Origin: JACKDW01 sp964621785
GTDB lineage: Bacteria > Myxococcota_A > Polyangia > Nannocystales > Nannocystaceae
Assembly (NCBI GenBank): GCA_964621785.1
Contig: CAZUPD010000005.1
Coordinates: forward strand, 75,974-139,973
Reading direction: 5' to 3'
DNA: 64,000 nt
The position numbers and the translations under genes are program-made. How positions within the stretch are numbered: the first letter of the stretch is position 1; each line of letters opens with the position of its first letter. Shown piece by piece: positions 54,236 through 62,842 of the stretch. The notes under the pieces were generated by a model that ran no database searches, was not told the DNA's origin, and saw nothing but the letters and a program-made list of their open reading frames with translations.

Positions 54236-55021
54236 ATGTTCGAACACTACCTCACCCAGCACCGTGGCGATCCCAAACGCCGCATGCGTCTGTTTCTGTC
54301 CGGCAATGTCGCAGCAGTGGCAACCGTCGGGATGTTGGCGTTCACGTATGTCGCCGACCGCTTCGACATCGCCCGAGTCGATGCACCCGCGACGGACTAC
54401 ATCATGTTCCAACTGTCGAGCGAGGTGCCAATGGCAGCTCCACCGCCGCCCCCGCCCCCGCTGGGAAGCGACGAGCAGGAGCAGGAGCGAGAACCAGTGG
54501 AAGAGCCCGAAGATGTGGTGCCCGTGGAGACGATCCCGCAGGAGATTCCACAGGTAAAGAAACATTCAGCCATCGGAAGTCCTTTCGGACATGTGAAGGG
54601 AGTACCAGGAGGTGAAAAAGGAGGAATCCCAGGAAGTCCGTTGACCGGGCTCCAAACCACCGGCTTGAAGCTGCACACCGGGATCGCCCAACGCCGCCCT
54701 GATGTCACACCACCACCGCTGGAACCAATCGCCGCAGTACGAGCCCGCTGCATCTATTGCCCCGATCCGGATCAACGCAAACTCGCGTCGACCAGCAACG
54801 GAATGTTCAACCGCCGAAACGGCCGCAACCAAACCCAGTTCTGTGTGGATACAAAAGGTTCGGTGTCGTCGGTGAAGACCGTACAAAAATTTCCGGGAGA
54901 TCCCGGGGTGGATGGGATCTGCCGCCAGACCGTGAAAAAGTGGCGGTTTAAGCCACAACGTATCGCTGGTCGGGCACGGGAGACCTGTTCAACCGTCACC
55001 TTCGATTTGCAATTCAAATGA
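54236..55021 (+). CDS. TonB-like energy-transducer protein
   Basis: A 261-residue inner-membrane protein with GGGAG before ATG 54236. It has one N-terminal transmembrane helix (NVAAVATVGMLAFTYVA), a Pro run and Glu/Pro-rich periplasmic spacer, and a C-terminal TonB-type domain (FCVDTKGSVSSVKTVQKFPG, VKKWRFKP). No exbB/exbD gene is adjacent. The two domain cysteines in CIYCPDPD are unusual for TonB. A related myxobacterial gliding or secretion protein is the alternative. Confidence 0.7.
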   Translation: MFEHYLTQHRGDPKRRMRLFLSGNVAAVATVGMLAFTYVADRFDIARVDAPATDYIMFQLSSEVPMAAPPPPPPPLGSDEQEQEREPVEEPEDVVPVETIPQEIPQVKKHSAIGSPFGHVKGVPGGEKGGIPGSPLTGLQTTGLKLHTGIAQRRPDVTPPPLEPIAAVRARCIYCPDPDQRKLASTSNGMFNRRNGRNQTQFCVDTKGSVSSVKTVQKFPGDPGVDGICRQTVKKWRFKPQRIAGRARETCSTVTFDLQFK

Positions 55022-55256
55022 ACGCGCGGGTTCTGTTGACCGGGACAGGCCCTGAGCGGCTCGCAGTAGGCAACGACAGCGTCGCCGTTCAGGGCTCGGT
55101 TCTCGGCCAAGATTTTGTGTGTTCATACAAATAAATGGGTCATCACAGTATACGCCGCTACCTACATACACTCCTCGCCCGGCCGAACCGAGATTCCAGG
55201 CTGGAGCGATGTGAACCTATCGACAGCAGCTATTGTTCAGCATACTATCCGGCATC

Positions 55257-56576
55257 ATGCCTGCATTGCCTCCGGGCCCCCGTTCCAAACTGCTCACGAC
55301 TATCCGGGTCGCCCGTGCGCCCACCCAAGCCCTGGAGGCCTACCGCGCGCGCTATGGTGATCCGTTTTTCTTGCCCATGGGTAATGGGCCGATTGTCGTC
55401 ACGGCTCAGCCTGCACTCATCAAAGAGTTATTTGCCAGTCGGGATACCTCGCTGTACGGCTCGTTTGGGTTCGAGTCGACGCGGGCGCTTATCGGTGAGC
55501 ATACCGTGTTGTTGATGAGTGGCGAGGAGCACAAGCGCGAGCGCAAGCTTCTCACTCCACCGTTCCACGGCGAGCGTATGCGTGCGTACGGCCAGGTCAT
55601 GATCGAAGCCACGCGGGAGGCGTTTGCTTCACTTGCGCCGGGCGAGGTTTTTAACGCCCTCAAACACACAACACAGATCTCGCTCGAGGCAATCGTTCGC
55701 GCTGTGTTTGGGTTTTCGACGCGATCTCAAATCACCGCTGCCCAGGATGCTGTGATTGCGACCCTGAAGGCGGCCAAGCCGTTTTTGTTGTTTAGTCCAA
55801 AGACCCAAGTCGCGCCTTTTGGCCTCGGACCTTGGGCCACGTTCCAAAAGCGTTCCCAGCAACTCGATGCACTGTTGTATGCGCAGATCAAACACACTCG
55901 TGCCTCGAATGAGGGGCGTGAGGACATCCTTGCCATGCTTGTGCGAGCCGAATACGACGACGGGAGTGCGATGTCGGATAGCGATATTCGAGACGAACTA
56001 CGCACATTACTGATCGCCGGTCACGAGACCACTGCGGTCAGTCTCGCATGGGCTTTGTACGCGCTGCACCGTCACCCGGAGGTGCTCGCGCGAGCGCGGG
56101 CCGAGGCCGATGCACTCGGCGATGACCCGGGTCCCGAAAAGCTCGCCCGTCTGCCGTATATCGGCGCAGTGATCGATGAGACGCTGCGCCGCTATCCAAT
56201 CGTCGATGTGGTTTTTCGCCGCCTCCTTCGCCCCACGACGTTCGCGGGGTATGACCTTCCCGCGGGCATGATTCTGTGTCCGGCGATTGTCCTCGTCCAT
56301 CAAGATCCCGAGATTTACCCCGATCCGCAGCGCTTCGACCCAGAGCGGTTTCTCGGCAAGAAGCCGCGCCCCCACGAATACCTACCATTCGGCGGCGGAA
56401 ACCGAAGATGCATCGGCGCTGCATTTAGCCTCTACGAGTCGCGTCTGGTACTCGCAACCGTGCTGCGCGAGCTCGAGTTTGAAATGCTCGACGAGGAATT
56501 GCCAGCAGTACGTAAAAATATTGTACTCGCACCCAAGGGGGGTGTACGCATGCGTCTGAAGTCGCGGCGGAGGTAA
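55257..56576 (+). CDS. cytochrome P450
   Basis: A 439-residue soluble P450. Start ATG 55257 gives the usual MPALPPGP proline-rich N-terminus. The I-helix oxygen-activation motif is AGHETT (about 255), the ExxR motif ETLR (about 307) and the heme-binding loop FGGGNRRCIG with Cys385. It is near CYP110/bacterial fatty-acid or terpenoid P450s in general form. No redox partner is near. It converges on the DMT exporter gene, in a segment without TGYANNTRCA palindromes. Confidence 0.92.
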   Translation: MPALPPGPRSKLLTTIRVARAPTQALEAYRARYGDPFFLPMGNGPIVVTAQPALIKELFASRDTSLYGSFGFESTRALIGEHTVLLMSGEEHKRERKLLTPPFHGERMRAYGQVMIEATREAFASLAPGEVFNALKHTTQISLEAIVRAVFGFSTRSQITAAQDAVIATLKAAKPFLLFSPKTQVAPFGLGPWATFQKRSQQLDALLYAQIKHTRASNEGREDILAMLVRAEYDDGSAMSDSDIRDELRTLLIAGHETTAVSLAWALYALHRHPEVLARARAEADALGDDPGPEKLARLPYIGAVIDETLRRYPIVDVVFRRLLRPTTFAGYDLPAGMILCPAIVLVHQDPEIYPDPQRFDPERFLGKKPRPHEYLPFGGGNRRCIGAAFSLYESRLVLATVLRELEFEMLDEELPAVRKNIVLAPKGGVRMRLKSRRR

Positions 56577-56590
56577 CACTTTGACAACCA

Positions 56591-57529
56591 TCATGTCTGG
56601 CTCGATCGGGGGACAAGCGCTGCTGCAGCAATGATCAACACGACGCCTACCCAGCCAGCGGCGGTCAGGTTGACACCGAAGAGCAGTCCGGAGAGAAGCG
56701 CACCATGGGCAATTCCCGTAAACTGGACGATGCCGATTTGTACCGACTCGCCAGTGGCGTAGGCCTGGGTCAAGAGCCACTGGCCAATGTACCCAGAGAC
56801 ACAAACTCCCATGAGCCACGCCCACCCCGTTGCGGGGATGTCCAACACGCCAAAAATACCTTGTCCATACAACACGAGGGCGGCACTTAACACCAACGCC
56901 GCAAGTGCAGAGTCTGTTACCAATACACCTGTCCGAACCCCGCACTTGCCCAGGATTCGCATCATGAAATAACTTCCGGCAGCCAGGATTCCCGAGATGA
57001 CGCCCAACGCGACCCCAATCATGGAAATCGAGGCGGTATCAACACCCGGGTTGAGCATGAGCACAATGCCGACGAAGCCCGCGAAGCTGGTCAACATTGC
57101 GCGAATGGCATGGCGTGGGGTTGCGCTGCGCCAACTGAGTACCAGAGCCAAGATAGCGAGCCATATTGTCGACATGTAGTTGAGCGCGATGGCACTTGGA
57201 ACACTGATTAATTTGAGGGCGATAAAATAGCAGGCGAGAGCCGTAGCATTACACAGCGCTTGGGCGATTCGGAGACCTACAATTTGTCTCCTGACCGACC
57301 CCTTCGTCACGGACTCCTGCGATCTTAATCCTGTGGTGTGTCGAGAGAAACCGCGGGCTGCTAGGATTGAAACAAGCACAATCGCCAGGCTGCGAAAGAA
57401 GACGATTTTTCCGGTGGAAACAGTCAAGGAGGCTTGTTTGACACCTGCCGCCATCAGTGCGAAGAAGAATGCAGCCAGGAACATGGCTGCATTTCCCCGG
57501 GGGGCACAAAATCGAAGCGGGAGACTCAT
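56591..57529 (-). CDS. EamA/DMT-family exporter
   Basis: A 312-residue membrane protein of ten hydrophobic helices in two EamA repeats (MFLAAFFFALMAAGVKQAS; SYFMMRILGKCG). DMT proteins of this size export amino acids or small metabolites. Its ATG overlaps the stop of the DapD-like gene (ATGA), so the two are translationally coupled and probably work on the same compound. Confidence 0.82.
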   Translation of the reverse strand: MSLPLRFCAPRGNAAMFLAAFFFALMAAGVKQASLTVSTGKIVFFRSLAIVLVSILAARGFSRHTTGLRSQESVTKGSVRRQIVGLRIAQALCNATALACYFIALKLISVPSAIALNYMSTIWLAILALVLSWRSATPRHAIRAMLTSFAGFVGIVLMLNPGVDTASISMIGVALGVISGILAAGSYFMMRILGKCGVRTGVLVTDSALAALVLSAALVLYGQGIFGVLDIPATGWAWLMGVCVSGYIGQWLLTQAYATGESVQIGIVQFTGIAHGALLSGLLFGVNLTAAGWVGVVLIIAAAALVPRSSQT

Positions 57530-58527
57530 GAGCGCACGTACTCACTTAATGCAAGTTTCCCTTGGACGATATGATCGACTTGTTTCACGATTACAGCGCA
57601 GGTGATATGGTGTGTGCCGTCCTTGCTAGGCAGGGAACCCGGCACGACGACCGACCCCGCAGGTACCCGTCCGTAGCTGATTGTACCGGTCGCGCGGTCA
57701 TAGATTTTTGTGCTTTGGGTGAGACACGTCCCGGCTGCAATCACGGCATTCTTTTCAATGACTACACCCTCGACGATGACACAATTGCCGCCAATGAAAC
57801 AGTTGTCTTCGATGATGACGGGGCTCTTCTGCATCGGCTCGAGCACACCCCCGATGCATGCACCGGCGGAGACGTGTACGTTTTTCCCGATTTGGGCACC
57901 GGAACCGATATTGGTAAACCCGTCGATGAGCGAATTGTCTGCTACGTAGGCGCCTGCGCCGACAAATCCGACCAAGACCACACCCTTACCTAAGTAGGAT
58001 CCCCTGCGAGCCCGGCCGCCGGGGTACACCCGCAGTTTCGATGCTGCCCACTGTTCGTCGCTCCAGCCTTGGAACCGATCAAATTGTTGGTCGCAAAACC
58101 GCATGTCGCCAACCGCCATCGGTATGACTGGCGTTGTCTTGTGCGCGAGACAGAGGGCATGAAGCAGCCATTGTCGTGTCGTCCATTGTCCATCATCATC
58201 GCAAAATGCGGCCCGCAACAGGCCCTGTTCCATCGCGGACATGACCTCGTCGATCAACGTGACCTGCTCCGGCGAAAATTCGTCAACGCAGCCCTGATTC
58301 CACAGTGATTCAACCACATCGTAGTGTCGCTCGAATGCTGCCGGGACCAAAACTGGTGAGTGAGTGGCTTGAGCTGGTTTGGGAACGACCGAATCAGACT
58401 GAATGGTGTGATTGGCGACTCCCGCTCCGAGGTCGACCCAGCCGTTGCTCGGGCTCGAATACGCAGAGTATACCGGCTTGCCTGGGGTTCCAGTAGAGAT
58501 TGATAGGGCTGTGTGATAGATATTCAT
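57526..58527 (-). CDS. dapD: DapD-like tetrahydrodipicolinate N-succinyltransferase
   Basis: A 333-residue left-handed beta-helix acyltransferase. The C-terminal 200 residues follow DapD closely: IGGVLEPMQKSPVIIEDNCFIGG, STKIYDRATGTISYGRVPAGSVVVPGSLPSKDG and CAVIVKQVDH. It is about 60 residues longer than E. coli DapD at the N-terminus. DapD acts in lysine/DAP synthesis, but coupling to an exporter and a two-component system suggests a dedicated paralogue, as with TabB in tabtoxin synthesis; this is inference. ATG 58527 overlaps the stop of the small ORF before it. Confidence 0.82.
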   Translation of the reverse strand: MNIYHTALSISTGTPGKPVYSAYSSPSNGWVDLGAGVANHTIQSDSVVPKPAQATHSPVLVPAAFERHYDVVESLWNQGCVDEFSPEQVTLIDEVMSAMEQGLLRAAFCDDDGQWTTRQWLLHALCLAHKTTPVIPMAVGDMRFCDQQFDRFQGWSDEQWAASKLRVYPGGRARRGSYLGKGVVLVGFVGAGAYVADNSLIDGFTNIGSGAQIGKNVHVSAGACIGGVLEPMQKSPVIIEDNCFIGGNCVIVEGVVIEKNAVIAAGTCLTQSTKIYDRATGTISYGRVPAGSVVVPGSLPSKDGTHHITCAVIVKQVDHIVQGKLALSEYVRS

Positions 58528-58796
58528 AGGAGAACTACCTGACGTTTGTTGTTTGATTTCGTGCCGCCGGAAGACATACCCAGAGTGATCGCGCCCGATT
58601 CGGTGTCGATAATGCCGAGTGAAGCGAGGGCGTCGCCAGCACGCTGAGTCTCCCACTCCTCGGTGGCGAGTGGATGAGCGAGCGGGATTGCTATCAAATC
58701 TACATGACGATCGTAGGCCGAGCGACGTGCCTGCGGTATCACCCGACGAGCGTATTTCGCATACCTCATCGTGGGTATTCGGTGCGAATCGGACAT
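58524..58796 (-). CDS. small hypothetical protein, coupled to the dapD-like gene
   Basis: A 90-residue product whose TGA overlaps the ATG of the DapD-like gene, which supports that it is translated. It starts with a basic segment (RYAKYARRVIPQARR) and ends hydrophilic (SSGGTKSNNKRQVVLL). No family is recognised. It could be a small regulator or peptide precursor; neither is shown. Confidence 0.5.
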   Translation of the reverse strand: MSDSHRIPTMRYAKYARRVIPQARRSAYDRHVDLIAIPLAHPLATEEWETQRAGDALASLGIIDTESGAITLGMSSGGTKSNNKRQVVLL

Positions 58797-58833
58797 CCGC
58801 TAGCGAATGCGCGCAGCTGCCCTCCGTTCGGTT

Positions 58834-59481
58834 TTAAAGCTTGGATTTGTGCTCAAGGGCGAACTTCATCAGCGCATGATTGCCCCGGAGACCCAACTTG
58901 GAGCAGATGTTTTTGCGGTGTGTTCGCACCGTATGCGGGCTGATGAACAGTTGTTCGCCAATTTCCTGGCTGGTCTTGTACTCGGCGAGAAGCCTGAGGA
59001 TTTGCCGCTCGCTGGATGTCAGTGCATTCAGGCCCGGCTGCGGGGCCGGCGTGGCGGATTGCCGGCGGGCACTGTCGATCAGATATGAGGTCAACGCCGG
59101 GCTCGTAAAATGTTTGCCGTTGGCAACGGCATGAATCGCGCTGATGATGTCGGTGACAGCACTATCTTTGAGCACATAGCCTTTCGCACCAAGATCGAGC
59201 GCTTCATTGAAATACTCCGGTTCGCAGTGGATCGTGAGGAAGATGAGCTCGATAGCGATGCCTCGGCGGCGAATCTCGCGTGCGAGTGAAAATCCATCCA
59301 TGCCGGGCATATCGATGTCGAGGATAAGGACCTCCGGGCGCAGGGCCTCGATGTGTTCGAGTGCCTCTGTCCCGCTGCCGGCTTCCGCCAGTACCTTCAA
59401 ACCTGCGTCGCGCTCGATCGCTTGGCGAAGCCCTTGCCGTACGATGGGATGATCGTCGGTGATCACGAGTCGAATCTCCAT
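58834..59481 (-). CDS. NarL/FixJ-type response regulator
   Basis: A 215-residue regulator from ATG 59481. Receiver: ITDDHPIVRQGL, phospho-acceptor Asp55 in ILDIDMPGMDG, and Lys in GYVLKDS. DNA-binding: TSSERQILRLLAEYKTSQEIGEQLFISPHTVRTHRKNI. It starts 7 bp after the sensor kinase stop and is its cognate partner. Confidence 0.92.
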   Translation of the reverse strand: MEIRLVITDDHPIVRQGLRQAIERDAGLKVLAEAGSGTEALEHIEALRPEVLILDIDMPGMDGFSLAREIRRRGIAIELIFLTIHCEPEYFNEALDLGAKGYVLKDSAVTDIISAIHAVANGKHFTSPALTSYLIDSARRQSATPAPQPGLNALTSSERQILRLLAEYKTSQEIGEQLFISPHTVRTHRKNICSKLGLRGNHALMKFALEHKSKL

Positions 59482-59488
59482 GGTTGAT

Positions 59489-62400
59489 CTACTGTCCTTT
59501 ATCCACGTGCAAATGAAGTCTGATTCTGGTTCCGCGGCCTGAAGTCGAATCGATCTGCGGTGTGCTGCCGAGAATACGCGCACGCTCGACGATGCCGAGC
59601 AAGCCAAAACCACCTTGTCCCACTTCAGCCGGTTTTGCAGCAGTCGGATCAAATCCACGGCCATTGTCTTCGATGGTCAGATCAATCGTCTGCGCCCCCC
59701 GCTTGATGGTTACGCAGGCTTCGGTGGCACGCGAATGCTTGATGATGTTGTTGATACTCTCTTGAATGATACGGTAGAGATTGATCTCGAATTCTGGCAA
59801 GAGCAGCCCGTCAATCGCCGCGACATCGGCGATGAAGTGAATGCCGTTGGCGCCGTCGGCCTTGCTGACCATCGCCGAAATGGCCTTGGTCAGGCCGAAA
59901 CGGTCGATATGAAAGGGTCGCAGGCCATGGGCAATCTCGCGTACTTCAAACAACGCTTGATCGGCCGAGTCGGCGATCTCTTCCAGCTGCTCGAACGCCA
60001 GTTCATCGTTGCGCATTTCTAGGCCACGCAAAGCACGGTTTTTGATGATCACCATACTTTGGCCAAGACTGTCGTGGAGTTCGGCGGCGATGCGCTGGCG
60101 CTCGGCCTCCTGCAAATCGATCAAGCGCTGCGAAAGGATTTCTTGCGCCGCCTTGGCGCGCTCGAGTTGGCGGACGCGCCACGAATAGATGAGCAAACCG
60201 AGGCCGACGAAACCCAGCACGCCGAGCATCGTAAACCACCAGGTCTGGTAAAATGGCGGTCGGACGATAATTTGCAGGCTCGCGCCGTCAACGTTCCAGA
60301 CGCCATCCGAGTTGGCGGCAATCACCTGAAACGTATAATTGCCCGCGGGAAGGTACGGATAATAGGCCGTGCGCCGGGTGTTGGCATCGATCCAGTCGTC
60401 GTCCTGACCAAACAGTCGATACTTAAAGCGTACTTGATGTGGCTTGATAAAGCTCAGGCCGGTGTAGGCGATTTCGAGATTGCCTTGTCCCGGGCCAATT
60501 TGCACGTCGTTGGTGAAATCCATCTGCGCGCGATCAAGGACGACGGATTCGATCAACACTGGTGGTGGGCTCGAGTTGAAGGGCACGGCCTCTGGGTCGA
60601 TGACGACGACACCGTCTTGGGTGGGAAACCACAAACGACCATCGGGTGTCTTCAGGGCACCAGGTTGGCGACCACCGTTGCACTCGGTGGTCAGCATCCC
60701 ATCGGATTTGCCATAGGCTGTACAGGTGATGGTACTGGTTTTGCCATCCGCAAAATCGTTGAGTTGTTGGCGGCTCACACGATAGATGCCACGATTACTG
60801 CTCATCCAGAAATTGCCGCGGTTGTCTTCGAGGATTGCAAACACGCCATTGCTGAACAGTCCCGTCTCGACGGAGTACCTGGTGAAGTGCCCATCTTTGC
60901 GGCGATAGAGTCCAGTATCGTAGGTGCCGATCCACAGAGTATCGTCTGAATCCTGATAGATCGCTCGGACGTGCGAGTTGGCCGGGCCCTCCTGGTCGGT
61001 GTGGACAACGATCGTTCCATCGCGAAACTCGGCCAAGCCGCGATAGGTCCCCAACCACAGCCTGCCCTGGCGGTCTTCGATAATTGTGCATACATCATTG
61101 CTCGGTAACCCGTCGGCAGTCGTAAAGGCGGTTGCCGCACCGTTCTGAAAACGAATCAGCCCGCGGCTAGAACCGAACCAGAGGACATGTTCGCGGTCCT
61201 CATAAATCGCACAATAGGCGTAGTCGACGACCGGCAGCGCGTGTGGAGGTGCGCTGAATTTGCCATCCTGCCACAGGCCGAGCGTCCCGCCGATCCACAG
61301 GCGTCCCTGATGGTCTTCCACCAAAGCCTGTACATTTGGCCCGGGCAAACCATCGGCGAGTGTGTAATTGGTAACGTGCCGCTGCTGGTCGTCGAATTGG
61401 CTCAAACCGCCAAAAGCACCGATCCATATCTTGCCACTGCGATCTTGATAGATCGGATAGATATTCTTGCTGACCAATCCATCGGTCGTTGAATAGGTTT
61501 TCAGGAATTGTTTGCTCAGATGATTGAGGCCGCGATCATCCGTGCCGATCCACAGCGTACCTTCGCGGTCTTCGTACACCGCTCTGATAATGTTGCTCGA
61601 CAAGCCATCCTTGACGCCGAGCGGTGTGAAACGTCCGTCTTTGAACCGCAAGAGCCCCGGTCGCGCCGCCGCTTGCCCTTGGTCATTTTCGAGTGGCGTA
61701 CCCTGCAGATAGGGCTGCGTGCCAAACCACACGTTGCCTTCGGTGTCTTGGCAATATGGACGAATGATTGCTTTTGTGGGCACCCCATCTTGCTCGGAGT
61801 AATGGGTGATGCCCGCGTGGCTGATACGACGAATACCTTGGCCGGCGGAACCAACCCAGAGATTACCTTCGCGGTCTTCAAACATCAGCGAGTCGATCGA
61901 GCCACGCTGTTCCTGTGGTGCGGGGAACGGATAGGTCGTCACCCGGCCCGCCACCCGGCGATGCAAACCGCGAACATCCCACGTCCAATGGGCGCCCGAA
62001 GGGCTGACATAGCTCAAGGACTCTCGAGCGTTAAACTTTTCCGGGTCAGGCTGTATTCGGCCGCCACGCCAAAAGGCGTATCCCTGTGTCGTCGTGATTT
62101 GGAGGCCATCGCCGTCCTGCTGAATGGAGGTGACCTCATTATTTGGCAGACCATCCCGGGTCGTGTACGACGTGAAGGTACCGTGCTGATAGCGTGTCAA
62201 TCCGCCATCCACAGTACCGATAAAAAGTGCCCCATCGGTATCCTCAAACAGCGCTGTGAAGCGGCTGCTGGTCAGCCCGTCGGTATTGCTCTTGTCGAAG
62301 ACCGTAAACCGCACACCATCGTAGCGCACCAAGCCGTCAAAAGTAGCCAACCACAAGTAGCCGTCGCGCGTTTGCGTGATTGCTGTGACCGAGTTCTGCG

Positions 62401-62554
62401 GGAGGCCGTTGTCCGTCGTCCAAGTATCAATGGTATACTGCGCATGTGCCGGTGTCGCAGTCGACAGAAATGCCCATAGAACCATGGTCGCAATGGACCA
62501 CCAGGTGCTAGCTGTGTGGGATTGAGTTCGAACAAAACCGGCAAGCCGTTTCAT
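59489..62554 (-). CDS. hybrid-free two-component sensor kinase with periplasmic beta-propellers
   Basis: A 1021-residue sensor of the Reg_prop class. A signal peptide (ATPAHA at about 33-38) leads into many WLATFDGLVRYDG-type propeller repeats, then a Y_Y_Y domain (VRFKYRLFGQDDDWIDA), one transmembrane helix (WWFTMLGVLGFVGLGLLIYSW), a HisKA_3 dimerisation domain with the phospho-His in AAELHDSLGQ (about 826) and a HATPase domain (DNGRGFDP, GFGLLGIVERA). Such sensors usually detect carbohydrate or other ligands. It heads the run kinase, regulator, small ORF, DapD-like, exporter. Confidence 0.92.
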   Translation of the reverse strand: MKRLAGFVRTQSHTASTWWSIATMVLWAFLSTATPAHAQYTIDTWTTDNGLPQNSVTAITQTRDGYLWLATFDGLVRYDGVRFTVFDKSNTDGLTSSRFTALFEDTDGALFIGTVDGGLTRYQHGTFTSYTTRDGLPNNEVTSIQQDGDGLQITTTQGYAFWRGGRIQPDPEKFNARESLSYVSPSGAHWTWDVRGLHRRVAGRVTTYPFPAPQEQRGSIDSLMFEDREGNLWVGSAGQGIRRISHAGITHYSEQDGVPTKAIIRPYCQDTEGNVWFGTQPYLQGTPLENDQGQAAARPGLLRFKDGRFTPLGVKDGLSSNIIRAVYEDREGTLWIGTDDRGLNHLSKQFLKTYSTTDGLVSKNIYPIYQDRSGKIWIGAFGGLSQFDDQQRHVTNYTLADGLPGPNVQALVEDHQGRLWIGGTLGLWQDGKFSAPPHALPVVDYAYCAIYEDREHVLWFGSSRGLIRFQNGAATAFTTADGLPSNDVCTIIEDRQGRLWLGTYRGLAEFRDGTIVVHTDQEGPANSHVRAIYQDSDDTLWIGTYDTGLYRRKDGHFTRYSVETGLFSNGVFAILEDNRGNFWMSSNRGIYRVSRQQLNDFADGKTSTITCTAYGKSDGMLTTECNGGRQPGALKTPDGRLWFPTQDGVVVIDPEAVPFNSSPPPVLIESVVLDRAQMDFTNDVQIGPGQGNLEIAYTGLSFIKPHQVRFKYRLFGQDDDWIDANTRRTAYYPYLPAGNYTFQVIAANSDGVWNVDGASLQIIVRPPFYQTWWFTMLGVLGFVGLGLLIYSWRVRQLERAKAAQEILSQRLIDLQEAERQRIAAELHDSLGQSMVIIKNRALRGLEMRNDELAFEQLEEIADSADQALFEVREIAHGLRPFHIDRFGLTKAISAMVSKADGANGIHFIADVAAIDGLLLPEFEINLYRIIQESINNIIKHSRATEACVTIKRGAQTIDLTIEDNGRGFDPTAAKPAEVGQGGFGLLGIVERARILGSTPQIDSTSGRGTRIRLHLHVDKGQ

Positions 62555-62842
62555 GTCGATTGCCTACGAGCACGCTACGTCAAGCGACGTAAGTGCTAAT
62601 TTTTCCACAACGCCCGGCCAGACGTCAAGCAGTGGCAATCGTCATGCTCGACCAAGACTCCTGCGCGCATCGTGAGCGGGGCTGGTCGATACGTTTGCGC
62701 GGGTGCGTGCGAAGGGGTCCTCGGTTACGGGAGAACGACTCGCCGGAGCTCTGCGTCATGTACATGGATGTTGTTGCATGTACATTTTTTTGCAGCCCGC
62801 TCTCGCGTCCTGTGCCTGTGGTCTTTTGGTCCTCGGCGAGAC

